Shown: positions 15,737 to 24,616, counted from the first letter of the stretch. The stretch is DNA of 64,000 bases from Blautia schinkii DSM 10518 (GCA_000702025.1 JNKJ01000006.1:48793-112792); one strand, 5' to 3'. A program made the numbers and translations. Notes: generated by a model from the letters alone, not told the origin.

Positions 15737-15882
15737 TTTTTATTATGGCTTTGACAAACCTGGGGCGGGATTTTTTTGTCTTGTGGCTACTCATATAAAT
15801 GTGCTGGACTTAAACGTAGTAGAGAGATAGAAAAGTTTTATTTGTGTCAATAGTTTTGACTACAGTAAAAATGGAAGAAATT
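15737..15882 (+). repeat. Intergenic repeat, copy 2 (about 145 bp)
   Basis: This is the partner of 2961-3106 (about 80-85% identical by eye). It keeps the CCTGGGGCGGGA-T7 block but lacks the upstream half of the terminator stem present in copy 1. An inverted repeat GTCAA-TAGTT-TTGAC here corresponds to TTAA-TAGTT-TTAA in copy 1 with paired changes. Confidence 0.75.
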
Positions 15883-15884
15883 GT

Positions 15885-15893
15885 AAAACGTTT
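15885..15893 (+). promoter_or_regulatory. AAACGTTT operator-like site 1
   Basis: AAAACGTTT with a central CpG, like CcpA/PurR-class LacI operators. It lies about 120 bases upstream of the promoter. Similar sites at 16010-16017 and 16124-16131 would let one repressor bridge the region. Confidence 0.55.
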
Positions 15894-16002
15894 CTCTAAG
15901 CTAATAATAGACAAAAACAACATATTTTTGTGAAATGTTACTAAAATGTAAATGGAAAAACCTTTTAATATGAACAAAAATAAATTGTATAGGAGAAACG
16001 GA

Positions 16003-16031
16003 TTGACAAAAACGTTTTTCTGGATTATGAT
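16003..16031 (+). promoter_or_regulatory. Promoter of operon 2 with an AAACGTTT operator in the spacer
   Basis: TTGACA (16003-16008), 17 bases, TATGAT (16026-16031). The perfect palindrome AAAAACGTTTTT (16008-16019) fills the spacer, so a bound repressor would exclude RNA polymerase. The cognate repressor is probably a LacI-family protein; the one at 1707-2786 is a candidate only. Confidence 0.8.
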
Positions 16032-16122
16032 GTATACATCTTACAGAAAACCAAGTAGAAACCCCTTGGATAATGTTAAAAATGCATAATATAATTTGGG
16101 CGAAATTTTTTTGTATAGGAGA

Positions 16123-16132
16123 AAAACGTTTT
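16123..16132 (+). promoter_or_regulatory. AAACGTTT operator-like site 3
   Basis: AAAACGTTTT lies about 90 bases into the predicted leader of operon 2, preceded by TTGTATAGGAGAAA, which also occurs at 15985-15998. It may serve as a roadblock or looping partner for the promoter site. Confidence 0.5.
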
Positions 16133-16225
16133 ACTACCTAAGCCTAGAAAGTATCGGTGCAAATATGCTGTTTTGTTTGCACATGCGTGGGTGGGCAATG
16201 TAAAGAGGAGTAAGGAGGATAAGTG

Positions 16226-17449
16226 ATGGCAGATAAAAAGCAATTAGCAGAGCAAGCCCTGGAGCAGGGCGGCGGGATTTTAAGACTGGCGCCGACTTGG
16301 GTACCCAGAGCTTTCTGCAGACCAGGCAGGCGTATCAAGCTTCACCCGGACGATTATTTTGTTCTGGGACAGAGAGGCGGCATTGATGAGAGATGGTTTT
16401 CCTCTACCACATGGGCGGAGAACGGCCCGGATACACCGGAGGATGAAGGTTTAAGCTATGTGATCGTAGATGAAGAAGGAAAAGAGAGAATCCTCTTAAG
16501 GGATGTGGTTGAGCTTCTCGGGGCAGAGGTGATCGGTGAGACACTGTGGAACAAATACCATAGATGGGCGATGTTCTCGAAGTTCTTTGATAACGCGGGA
16601 CCGCTTCCCCACCATATTCATCACAGGGATGAGCATGCGGCCAGAGTTGGCGCGTCCGGCAAGCCGGAAATGTACTTTTTCCCGGCACAGATGAACAATC
16701 ATGGCGGTGAGTTTCCGTTCACTTTCTTCGGTTTCAATCCGGAGACTACAAAGGAAGAGGTGCTGGAATCCTTGAAGAAGTTTACGAAGGGTGACAACAG
16801 CATTCTATCCCTGGCTATGGCTTATAAGCTTGACTTGGATACGGGCTGGGATGTACCCCCGGGAGTGATGCATGCACCAGGCAGCCTTTGTACATATGAG
16901 CCGCAGTTTGCTTCTGATGTATATGCAATGTATCAGTCAGTCCTATTAAACGGACAGATTGTCGGCGAGGACCTTCTTTGGAAAAACTGTCCTGAGGAAG
17001 AGATCGGAAACTATGAATATCTTCTGGATGTGATTGACTGGGAGCGGAATGTGGATCCTGATTTCCACAGAAACCGTTTTATGAAACCACTGCCTGTGAA
17101 ACCCATGGAGGAGATGAAGGCAGAGGGTTATATCGAAGAGTGGATCTGCTATAAATGTGAAAGCGTGAGTGCGAAGCGTCTGACCGTACTTCCGGGACAG
17201 ACGGTGACGATTAAGGACAGCGCACCTTATGGCCTGATCTGTCTGGAGGGCCATGGAACCTTTGGCAAATGGGAGATTGAATCTCCGGCACTTATCCGCT
17301 ACGGAGAGCTTACTCATGATGAGTACTTTGTCACAGAGAAAGCGGCGAAGGACGGCGTGACAATCACAAATCCGTCCACAACAGATCCGATTGTGATACT
17401 TAAACACTTCTCTGATAATCCTGATCTTCAGGAGGTTTTAGGAAAGTGA
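16226..17449 (+). CDS. Cupin-type sugar isomerase-like protein (mannose-6-phosphate isomerase-like), paralogue 1
   Basis: A 407-residue protein related to cupin aldose-ketose isomerases. The metal-site-like cluster PHHIHHRDEHAARVG near 130-145 gives several His and a Glu, and a second block, PPGVMHAPGS near 214, has a His as in class I mannose-6-phosphate isomerases. The C-terminal 120 residues form a second cupin-like barrel with GHGTFGKWE. AAGGAGG seven bases before ATG 16226 fixes the start. It is the first gene of operon 2 and has a paralogue at 23065-24360. With L-xylulose kinase and epimerase genes downstream, it could turn an aldopentose such as L-lyxose or L-xylose into L-xylulose. 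That role is inference. Confidence 0.65.
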   Translation: MADKKQLAEQALEQGGGILRLAPTWVPRAFCRPGRRIKLHPDDYFVLGQRGGIDERWFSSTTWAENGPDTPEDEGLSYVIVDEEGKERILLRDVVELLGAEVIGETLWNKYHRWAMFSKFFDNAGPLPHHIHHRDEHAARVGASGKPEMYFFPAQMNNHGGEFPFTFFGFNPETTKEEVLESLKKFTKGDNSILSLAMAYKLDLDTGWDVPPGVMHAPGSLCTYEPQFASDVYAMYQSVLLNGQIVGEDLLWKNCPEEEIGNYEYLLDVIDWERNVDPDFHRNRFMKPLPVKPMEEMKAEGYIEEWICYKCESVSAKRLTVLPGQTVTIKDSAPYGLICLEGHGTFGKWEIESPALIRYGELTHDEYFVTEKAAKDGVTITNPSTTDPIVILKHFSDNPDLQEVLGK

Positions 17450-17521
17450 CAGTAGCATTCAGGCGGAGTGAGAGAAGCCTGGTAAACAGAGAGTGCTTAT
17501 AGAGCAGGGAGGAAAGAAATC

Positions 17522-19033
17522 TTGGAAGGCGAAAAATACATACTGGAAGCCACAGGAATAAGCAAATCTTTCTCCGGAGTTAATGTCTTAAACGGTGTGG
17601 AGCTGTCCATTAAAGCGGGCGAGCTTCACGCCCTGATGGGAGAGAACGGTGCGGGTAAATCCACCCTCATGAAAATCATCATGGGTATTTATACCAAGGA
17701 TGGCGGAAAAATCCTTCTGGAAGGTAAGGAAGTGGATTTTAAGTCTGCGAGAGATGCTCTGGATGCGGGAATAGCCATGATTCATCAGGAGTTAAGCCCT
17801 ATCCCGGAGATGACGGTTGCGGAGAATGTTTTTCTGGGAAGAGAGCAGAAAAAATTCAAGGGCATGCCGTTTGTGGACAAGAAAGAGCTGAATGAGAAGA
17901 CGCAGAAGCTTTTGGAGGAATACGAGCTTTCTGAATTTATCCGGCCGAATATGAAGATGAAGGATTTAAATATTGCCCAGACGCAGATGATGGAGATCAT
18001 CAAGGCGATTTCCTATAATTCCAAAATCATCATCATGGACGAGCCAACCTCATCCTTATCGGAAAAAGAGACAGATACTTTGTTCAGGATCATTGACAGC
18101 CTGAAAGAGAAAAAGGTAGGAATCATTTACATATCACACCGTATGGAGGAGGTATTTCAGCTTGCGGACCGTGTGTCCGTACTCCGTGACGGTAAATTTA
18201 TCGGCTGTGTAAGAGTGGAGGAGGCGTCCCAGGAGGAGCTCATCAACATGATGGTAGGCCGTGAGCTGGAAGGCGGTTATCCTAAGAACACAGCGAAAAA
18301 GGGTGAGGTCGTACTGGAGCTTAAGAATTTCACCAGAAAAGGTGTATTCGAGAATGTAAACCTTAAGGTGCGTTCCGGTGAAATCCTGGGAATGGCCGGA
18401 CTTGTAGGCGCGGGACGCAGCGAGGTCATGAGAGCACTGGTGGGGTACGACAAGCTGGATCAGGGCGAGGTCATCCTTGACGGCAAGAAGATCAATATCA
18501 AGCATCCCAAGGATGCTGTAAGGAATCATATCATTATGGCTTCTGAGGACAGAAAGGCTTTAGGGCTTATCCTCTGCAGAAGCATCAAGGAAAATATAGC
18601 AATACAGAATGAGGACCAGTTCAGCAGTGCCAGCTTCATTAACAAGCCCAAGGAAAAGAAGGTCTGCGATGAGATGGCAAAGAAGATGACCACAAAAATG
18701 AATGGCATCGAGGATACGGTGGACAGTCTTTCCGGTGGTAATCAGCAGAAGGTCGTTCTGGCAAAGAGCCTGCTGTCAGCGCCGAAGGTTCTGATCATGG
18801 ATGAGCCCACAAGGGGTATCGACGTAGGTGCAAAGGCGACCATCTATAATATAATGGTAGATTTGGCCAAACAGGGTATGGCGATTATCATGATTTCCTC
18901 GGAAATGCCGGAGCTTATCGGCATGAGCGACAGGGTAATGGTTATGGCCGGCGGCAAAGTGACAGGGGAGCTGGAAGGCAGTGAAGCCCAGTCCCAGCAG
19001 ACCATTTTGAAGTTAGCATTGGGAGGAAACTAA
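17522..19033 (+). CDS. Sugar ABC transporter ATP-binding protein (RbsA-like)
   Basis: A 503-residue double ABC ATPase. Domain 1 has GENGAGKST (about 39-47), MDEPTSSLSEKE and YISHRMEEV. Domain 2 has GLVGAGRSE, LSGGNQQKVVLAK and MDEPTRGIDVG. It energises the second ribose-type importer of the island. The start is TTG at 17522 with GGGAGG about nine bases upstream; no ATG lies nearby in frame. The permease gene begins one base after its stop codon, so the two are co-translated. Confidence 0.92.
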   Translation: MEGEKYILEATGISKSFSGVNVLNGVELSIKAGELHALMGENGAGKSTLMKIIMGIYTKDGGKILLEGKEVDFKSARDALDAGIAMIHQELSPIPEMTVAENVFLGREQKKFKGMPFVDKKELNEKTQKLLEEYELSEFIRPNMKMKDLNIAQTQMMEIIKAISYNSKIIIMDEPTSSLSEKETDTLFRIIDSLKEKKVGIIYISHRMEEVFQLADRVSVLRDGKFIGCVRVEEASQEELINMMVGRELEGGYPKNTAKKGEVVLELKNFTRKGVFENVNLKVRSGEILGMAGLVGAGRSEVMRALVGYDKLDQGEVILDGKKINIKHPKDAVRNHIIMASEDRKALGLILCRSIKENIAIQNEDQFSSASFINKPKEKKVCDEMAKKMTTKMNGIEDTVDSLSGGNQQKVVLAKSLLSAPKVLIMDEPTRGIDVGAKATIYNIMVDLAKQGMAIIMISSEMPELIGMSDRVMVMAGGKVTGELEGSEAQSQQTILKLALGGN

Positions 19034-19034
19034 A

Positions 19035-19985
19035 ATGACAAAAAACAAAGATATGGGGAAAATCATCAGAGAGTTTGGTCTGGTGTTCGTAGTTCTCTTT
19101 ATTATAATTTTGATGAGTTTTCTGTCTCCGGTATTCATGACTAAGAATAATATCATGAATATCATCCGGCAGATTTCCATCAACGGAATCCTGGCAGTGG
19201 GTATGACATTTATCATCCTTACCGGTGGCATTGACCTTTCCGTAGGTTCCCTGGTAGCCATCACAAGTGTTATCAGCGGTTCTCTTCTGGAGGGCGGTAT
19301 GAATTGGATTCTCGCAGCCATCATCGGTGTTGGGGTTTCTGTTATCTTCGGTATATTAAACGGATATTTGATCGCTTATGTAGGATTTCAGCCTTTCATC
19401 GCTACTTTGGCAACAATGACCATTGGGCGGGGCTTTGCAAAGGTGTATTCCGATGGAAAACCATTTGCCATCAAGGAACCGAATTTTATTGCGATTGGTC
19501 AGGGCTACATTTTAGGAATTCCTGTTCCGATCATTTTATTGGTCATCGTATGTATCGTGGGTCTGGTGATCTTAAATATGACCACCTTCGGACGTTATGT
19601 ATTTGCCATCGGCGGAAACAAGAATGCTGCTAAGCTTTCCGGTGTGCGCACCAGAAGAGTAGAGCTTTTCGTATATGTGATTTCCGGTATCTGCTCCGGT
19701 ATCGTGGGTCTTGTGCTTTCGGCGCGTATCAGCTCCGGACAGCCGACCGCTGGACAGGGATTTGAGCTGGATGCGATTGCAGCCACGGCTATCGGTGGAA
19801 CAAGTATGAACGGCGGCATGGGCTCCCTTAGAGGTACGATTTTAGGTTTCCTGATCATCGGACTTTTGAGCAACTCTATGAACTTGATGAATATCAACTC
19901 GTTCTGGCAGGATATTGTAAAAGGTTTGATTATCATTATTGCAGTATTCCTGGATATGAAAACCAAAGGCGCTAAGAAAGATTGA
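19035..19985 (+). CDS. Sugar ABC transporter permease (RbsC-like)
   Basis: A 316-residue integral membrane protein with about nine hydrophobic segments and the hallmark GMTFIILTGGIDLSVGS near 55-72. The IGGTSMNGGMGS block near 258 is also typical. It works with the ATPase just upstream and the binding protein 170 bases downstream. The ribosome site GGGAGGAAAC lies within the end of the ATPase gene. Homologues carry ribose, galactose or other aldoses, but specificity sits in the binding protein. Confidence 0.92.
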   Translation: MTKNKDMGKIIREFGLVFVVLFIIILMSFLSPVFMTKNNIMNIIRQISINGILAVGMTFIILTGGIDLSVGSLVAITSVISGSLLEGGMNWILAAIIGVGVSVIFGILNGYLIAYVGFQPFIATLATMTIGRGFAKVYSDGKPFAIKEPNFIAIGQGYILGIPVPIILLVIVCIVGLVILNMTTFGRYVFAIGGNKNAAKLSGVRTRRVELFVYVISGICSGIVGLVLSARISSGQPTAGQGFELDAIAATAIGGTSMNGGMGSLRGTILGFLIIGLLSNSMNLMNINSFWQDIVKGLIIIIAVFLDMKTKGAKKD

Positions 19986-20154
19986 TTTATGAAATATGTG
20001 CTGGCAGACGACGGCCCCTGTGTGAACAAAGAGGCAATTCAGCCAAGGTGTCAGCCAGAGTGTCAGCTAGAGATTTGGCAGGTTGATTACGGGAATTTAA
20101 TATCAGAGCGATATTAAAAATATAAAACATCCAACATAAAAAGGAGGAACAAAC

Positions 20155-21195
20155 ATGAAAAAACAGATAATTGGCGGGTTACTTGCAGTATCAATGGTAG
20201 CAACAATGGGTGCGCTCAATGTTGCAGCAGCAGAGAAGGAAAATGCAGACATTACAATAGGATTTTCTTCCAAAGACAACTCTGATATGTTTGTTAAGAA
20301 CATTGCGGACGCAGCGGAAGCAAGGGCAAAAGAGCTGGGCGTTAATCTTGTGCTTACAGATGCTGAGGGCGATGTAAACAAGCAGATCAGTGACTGTGAA
20401 ACTTTGATCACCCAGGGTGTAGATGCACTTGTTGTCATCCCGCAGAACGTGGAAGGAAGCGCACCTGTAGTTTCTATGGCAAATGAGGCAGGCATTCCGA
20501 TCATCGTTGACAATGGTGATATCGCAGATGATAATTACACTGCATTCGTAGGCTGTACAGACCAGGAATCCGGCGAGATCCTTGGCACCTGGTTTATGGA
20601 TAATCTGGAAAAAGGTTCTAAGGTCTGCATCATTGAGGGACCGATGGGACAGTCCGGACAGGTTGGACGTATGGCAGGCTTTGAGGCTGTTGGAATGTTA
20701 GATTACTTTGAGGTTCTTTCTACCCAGACAGCAAACTGGAAACGTGATGAAGCTATGACTCTTACTGAGGACTGGCTGACCACTTATGGCGATGAACTGA
20801 AGGGTATCGTATGTGAAAATGATGATATGGCACTTGGTGCACTTTCCGCCTGCAAGGCAGCCGGCAGAACCGATATCGTAATCGGTGGTGTGGATGGTCT
20901 TGACGAAGCAGTAGAAGCAGTTAAGAATGGCGAGATGGGTGTATCCGTTCTTCAGGACTCTGCCGGACAGGGTGCCGGTGGTATTGATGTTGCATTAGCA
21001 GCGGCTAAGGGAGAGGAAGTTCCTTATGATACACGTATTCCGTTCAGAGCAATCACCAAGGATAATGTTGATGCTTACCTTGAAGGCGGCGTAGCAGCTA
21101 TCTCCGGAGATGCAGAGGAAGCAACAGACGATGCGGCAGCAGACGAGAAAGAAGCAGATGATGCAGCGACAGATGACAAAGCTGAAGAAGAATAG
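20155..21195 (+). CDS. Sugar ABC transporter substrate-binding protein (RbsB-like) with an acidic tail
   Basis: A 346-residue type-I periplasmic-binding-fold protein. The signal peptide runs to about residue 26 (cut near NVAAAEKE) and has no lipobox cysteine. The binding fold spans about 32-310 with ribose-binding-type blocks (VDALVVIPQN, VCENDDMALGAL, GGVDGLDEAV). The last 30 residues are a low-complexity Ala/Asp/Glu tail (EATDDAAADEKEADDAATDD). The DNA just after the stop is a 14-base tandem repeat of similar composition, so the tail may have grown by repeat expansion. Here the binding protein follows the permease, unlike in the other two importers of the window. Confidence 0.9.
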   Translation: MKKQIIGGLLAVSMVATMGALNVAAAEKENADITIGFSSKDNSDMFVKNIADAAEARAKELGVNLVLTDAEGDVNKQISDCETLITQGVDALVVIPQNVEGSAPVVSMANEAGIPIIVDNGDIADDNYTAFVGCTDQESGEILGTWFMDNLEKGSKVCIIEGPMGQSGQVGRMAGFEAVGMLDYFEVLSTQTANWKRDEAMTLTEDWLTTYGDELKGIVCENDDMALGALSACKAAGRTDIVIGGVDGLDEAVEAVKNGEMGVSVLQDSAGQGAGGIDVALAAAKGEEVPYDTRIPFRAITKDNVDAYLEGGVAAISGDAEEATDDAAADEKEADDAATDDKAEEE

Positions 21196-21335
21196 GCAGT
21201 AGATGAAATGCGGCAGATGAAATGTGGCAGATGAAAATGCAGCAGATGAAATGCGGCAGATGAAAATGCAGCAGATGAAATGCAGCAGGTGAAATGCAGC
21301 AGACGAAATGCAGCGTATGAATTGCAGCAGATAAT
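21196..21335 (+). repeat. Minisatellite, 14-15-base unit, about ten copies
   Basis: Imperfect repeats of GCAGATGAAATGCG lie directly after the binding-protein stop. The unit length is not a multiple of three, so copy changes that reach the coding end would alter the acidic tail's reading frame. Long minus-strand frames here rich in FHLLHF are by-products of the repeat. Confidence 0.8.
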
Positions 21336-21378
21336 AAGTCAGAGAAGAATAAGCAATTATAAGTAACAAGGTAATGCA

Positions 21379-21440
21379 GGGCAAGGCGCCGTTGGCAAAG
21401 CAACAGGATAGAGACTTTGCTTAAACGCCTTGCCCTTTTT
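21379..21440 (+). terminator. Terminator-like hairpin between ABC genes and mutarotase genes
   Basis: GGGCAAGGCG (21379-21388) pairs with CGCCTTGCCC (21426-21435), followed by T5. The loop of about 37 bases has a smaller GCAAAG/CTTTGC pairing. As the downstream genes belong to the same pathway and no promoter is visible after it, it is probably a partial terminator that lowers distal expression. Confidence 0.65.
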
Positions 21441-21474
21441 CCGGGTTTTCCCGGATATGAAAGGAAATGATGCG

Positions 21475-21903
21475 ATGCTTAGAAATATACCGAAAATCCT
21501 TCCGCCGGATTTAGTGAAATATATGATGGAGATGGGTCATGCAGATGTGATGATCCTGGCGGACGCGAATTATCCGGGAACCTCACATGCGAGACATATT
21601 GTGCGCATGGACAGTGTGGAGATTCCCGAGCTTTTGGAGGCTGTGCTTCCTTTATTCCCGCTTGACAATTTTATCCCAAACCCTGTGAGGCTGATGAAAA
21701 ATCTGCCCACGGAGCCAGTCCCGGAAATTTGGAACACATACCGCAGCCTGTTGGAGAGATATGACAAGGATGATGCCTTTAAGGAGTTTGATTTTATGGA
21801 CCGACTGCCCTTTTATGCAGAGTCGGAAAAAGCCTATGTGATCGTGCAGACAGGAGATACGTCCAGGTACGCAAATATCGTACTGCAAAAGGGCGTATGT
21901 TGA
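21475..21903 (+). CDS. RbsD/FucU-family sugar mutarotase
   Basis: A 142-residue protein of the RbsD/FucU family, which interconverts sugar anomers (beta/alpha-pyranose or furanose forms) in the cytosol. The N-terminal block (IPKILPPDLVKYMMEMGHADVMILADANYPGT) contains the conserved His and Asp of the family; the C-terminal YANIVLQKG ends the same way as FucU. The length equals FucU (about 140). ATG 21475 is preferred, with AAAGGA at good distance; upstream in-frame starts fall in the terminator. It overlaps the ribosome site of the next gene. It should supply the right anomer to the isomerase or kinase of this operon. Confidence 0.85.
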   Translation: MLRNIPKILPPDLVKYMMEMGHADVMILADANYPGTSHARHIVRMDSVEIPELLEAVLPLFPLDNFIPNPVRLMKNLPTEPVPEIWNTYRSLLERYDKDDAFKEFDFMDRLPFYAESEKAYVIVQTGDTSRYANIVLQKGVC

Positions 21904-21913
21904 GGTGCAGCGT

Positions 21914-22948
21914 ATGAAGTATGAGGAAGAAAAAAAGTATATCGGAAACAAAGACCAGTTAATGAGAGTGAAGAGGGTAAAAATGCTGGACGGCAAGGCA
22001 GCGGGTGTGGAGCTTTTGGATGTGCACAACCGTTCGGGAATGCATTTTGACCTTAATATAAGCCGCGGGCTGGATATCCCCTATTTGGATTTCTGTGGAG
22101 AAAATATTGGATACATTTCTCCCTGCGGCGTGGTGGCTCCGGAATATTTCGATGATAAGGGGCTTGGATTTCTGAAAAGCTTTACTGCGGGATTTATGAC
22201 CACCTGTGGACTTAAGGTGGCTGGCGCGCCCTGTAGTTATGAGGGCAAGGATTACGGCCTGCACGGAAACATTTCCCACACTCCGGCGGAGGATGTGAGC
22301 TATTCGGTTGTGGAGGACGGCGGCCAGCCTTATGTGGAGATTAAGGGAAAGGTAAGAGACGCCGAGATTTTTGGAGAAAAACTTCTGTTGGAGCGGACGG
22401 TAAAATGTTATTATAAAGAGAGAAAGTTTACGGTCAGTGACAGAGTGACGAATGAGGGATTTAAAAAGGTCCGCCACATGATTCTTTATCATTGTAATAT
22501 CGGTTATCCGATACTCACTCCTGACAGTGAAATATACATACCAGCGCTGGAAACCAAGCCGCGCAATGCGCATGCCCTTAAGGGAATGGATTCCTGGATG
22601 AGGTGCCAGGAGGCAGATGCGGACTATGAGGAGATGTGCTACTATCATAAATTAAAGCCTAATGCCGACAATCATTCCGTGGCAGCGATATATAACCCTG
22701 ATCTTGATCTGGGGATTGCCATTGAGATTGACCTTCGTACGCTGGACCATTTTGTCCAGTGGAAGATGATGGGCGCGGGGGATTATGTGATGGGGCTGGA
22801 GCCTGCGAACGCAACCATAGACGGGATAGAGGATGCTGTGGAGAATGGATCTATGAAATATCTTGGCGCCGGGGAAAGTGTGGAGTATCATCTTACTTTC
22901 CATATACTGCAGGGCAGGGAAGACGTGGATTCCATAATGAAATTATGA
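21914..22948 (+). CDS. Aldose 1-epimerase-family protein (DUF4432 type)
   Basis: A 344-residue member of the galactose-mutarotase-like beta-sandwich superfamily, of the sort annotated as DUF4432. Recognisable blocks are SRGLDIPYLDFCGENIGYISPCG near 50-70, GLHGNISHTPA near 118-128, LYHCNIGYP near 195 and GLEPANA near 295. Conserved His residues in GLHGNIS and YHCN occupy the places of catalytic His in mutarotases. ATG 21914 follows TGAGGTG seven bases upstream. With the FucU-type gene just before it, the operon carries two different mutarotase candidates. The true substrate is unknown. Confidence 0.75.
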   Translation: MKYEEEKKYIGNKDQLMRVKRVKMLDGKAAGVELLDVHNRSGMHFDLNISRGLDIPYLDFCGENIGYISPCGVVAPEYFDDKGLGFLKSFTAGFMTTCGLKVAGAPCSYEGKDYGLHGNISHTPAEDVSYSVVEDGGQPYVEIKGKVRDAEIFGEKLLLERTVKCYYKERKFTVSDRVTNEGFKKVRHMILYHCNIGYPILTPDSEIYIPALETKPRNAHALKGMDSWMRCQEADADYEEMCYYHKLKPNADNHSVAAIYNPDLDLGIAIEIDLRTLDHFVQWKMMGAGDYVMGLEPANATIDGIEDAVENGSMKYLGAGESVEYHLTFHILQGREDVDSIMKL

Positions 22949-23064
22949 AGTCAAGGCTATCTGCTAAGTGAATAAAAGACAGTAAATCCGATGCATCATT
23001 TTTAGTGATATATGAGTTAAAAAAATGGAACAAAAAAATAATTAGAAATTGAGGAGGCAGTGAC

Positions 23065-24360
23065 ATGACAGAAAAAGAGTTGATTATCAAAGCCGGCGAA
23101 GAGCTGGATGCAAGGCTTGCCGAGGCGAAAAAGACCGGGCAGCTGGTAGTAAAGGATGCCACCGAGGATGAGGCGGTTATCCGCGATACTTTTGAAAAGG
23201 GAGAGGGAGTTCTGCGTCTGTTCCCGGCGTTTGTTCCGAGACGATTCGGCAAGGCAGGGCGCAGGCTGAAGCTTCACCCGGACGATTATTTTGCATTTGG
23301 CATGGAGAGAGGCTCCATTACAGAGAGATGGTTTGCATCCACGATAGCTGCCCAGAACGGCGACACCGCGAAGGTGGACGAGGGCATGGCTTATGTGTGT
23401 GTAGACTATGATTCTGATGAGAAGTTTTCTCTTAGGAATGCGGTGAAGGTTCTGGGCGAGGAGCTTGTGGGCAAGGAGCTTATGGAAAAATACAACGGCT
23501 GGCCCATGTATTCTAAGTTTTTCGATAATGAGAATCCGCTTTTCCACCATCTTCATCTTACCTTTGAGGATGCGGCGCGTGTGGGCAAATTAGGAAAGCC
23601 TGAGTGCTATTATTTCCCCAAGCAGCTTAATAACTATTTTGGCGAAGCGAATTATACATATTTCGGGTTTGACCCGGACGTGGACCCGGAGGATGTGAAG
23701 GAGAGAATCAGCCATTTCGCGGACGACGATACAAGGATTACGGATCTTTCCAGAGCATACAGGATTGAGCTTGGCACGGGCTGGTATACTCCTGCAGGTG
23801 TGATCCACGCTCCGGCTTCTGTTCTTACTTATGAGCCGCAGTGGAATTCCGATGTAAACTCTGTTTATGAAAATATTGTTTCCGGTGAGGTTTATCCGCC
23901 GGAGATGCTGGATGAGGAGCTTCCTGAGGATAAGAAATCCGTTGAGGATGTGTTCAAGCTTCTTGACTGGGAAAAAAATGTAGACCCGCATTACAGAAAG
24001 CATTATTTCCGTGCGCCTATCGTTGAGACAGAGAATGAGCAGTACACCCAGAAGTGGATCACCTATGCGAATCCGTATATTGCGGCAAAAGAGCTTACCG
24101 TAAATCCGGGGCAGAGTGTGACGATTAAGGATGGCGCTGCATATGGCTGTATCTTTATCCAGGGTCATGGAAAATTCGGTGTGTACGATGCCGAGGCTCC
24201 TACACTCCTGCATTTTGGACAGCAAAGCTCAGATGAGTTCTTTGTGTCCGAAAAAGCGGCCACTGAGGGTGTGACGATTACGAATACAAGTAAGGTGGAG
24301 CCGCTGGTTGTACTTAAGCATTTCGGACCGAACTGCCCGGGTGTTCCTACGGAAGTATAG
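23065..24360 (+). CDS. Cupin-type sugar isomerase-like protein, paralogue 2
   Basis: A 431-residue paralogue of the protein at 16226-17449, with an extra N-terminal helix of about 30 residues. Shared blocks include GEGVLRLFPAFVPRRFGKAGRR near 47-68, RLKLHPDDYFAFG, FFDNENPLFHHLHLTFEDAARVG near 150, a TPAGVIHAP block near 246 and a C-terminal barrel with IQGHGKFGVYDAEAP. In the first paralogue the metal-site cluster reads PHHIHHRDEH; here it is FHHLHLTFED, so one His and the order of acids differ and substrate or metal use may differ. GAGGAGG precedes the ATG. Two related isomerase-like proteins in one operon suggest consecutive steps or two substrates. Confidence 0.65.
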   Translation: MTEKELIIKAGEELDARLAEAKKTGQLVVKDATEDEAVIRDTFEKGEGVLRLFPAFVPRRFGKAGRRLKLHPDDYFAFGMERGSITERWFASTIAAQNGDTAKVDEGMAYVCVDYDSDEKFSLRNAVKVLGEELVGKELMEKYNGWPMYSKFFDNENPLFHHLHLTFEDAARVGKLGKPECYYFPKQLNNYFGEANYTYFGFDPDVDPEDVKERISHFADDDTRITDLSRAYRIELGTGWYTPAGVIHAPASVLTYEPQWNSDVNSVYENIVSGEVYPPEMLDEELPEDKKSVEDVFKLLDWEKNVDPHYRKHYFRAPIVETENEQYTQKWITYANPYIAAKELTVNPGQSVTIKDGAAYGCIFIQGHGKFGVYDAEAPTLLHFGQQSSDEFFVSEKAATEGVTITNTSKVEPLVVLKHFGPNCPGVPTEV

Positions 24361-24542
24361 AAGTTGCCAACAGAAGTGCAGGAAAAATGAATACGATTAG
24401 CTTGCGTAACCTAAGCCGGTAGAGTATCATATAGGCAAAGAATAAATTCGCATATCAATCAGGGATTTATGCAGGGATTTATACATGAATCTATATGCAG
24501 GAACTATGCAGGTATTACATTGCATATGCGGAAATGGGACCG

Positions 24543-24577
24543 GGCCGCGGAGAGGGATTATTGTCCGCTCCGCGGCC
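24543..24577 (+). other. Intra-operon hairpin
   Basis: GGCCGCGGAG (24543-24552) pairs perfectly with CTCCGCGGCC (24568-24577), 15-base loop, without a clean T run. It lies 40 bases before the kinase gene and may modulate expression of the distal half of operon 2. Confidence 0.6.
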
Positions 24578-24616
24578 TGTTGCTTTAATATACGATAGCA
24601 AGGGGGAACAGAAATT

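Larger units (their letters stand above)
15468..16225. other. 758-base intergenic region between two sugar operons
   Basis: In order it holds the terminator of operon 1 (15569-15612), a minus-strand GGDEF-domain fragment (about 15609-15731), copy 2 of the intergenic repeat (15737-15882), three AAACGTTT operators, a strong promoter (16003-16031), a 14-base direct repeat (15985-15998 and 16111-16124) and a GTGCAAA/TTTGCAC hairpin in the leader (16157-16182). Confidence 0.75.

Noticed and set aside
20995..21403. Minus-strand frames with repeated FHLLHF/CCIF units
   Set aside because: They are translations of the 14-base minisatellite, not genes.
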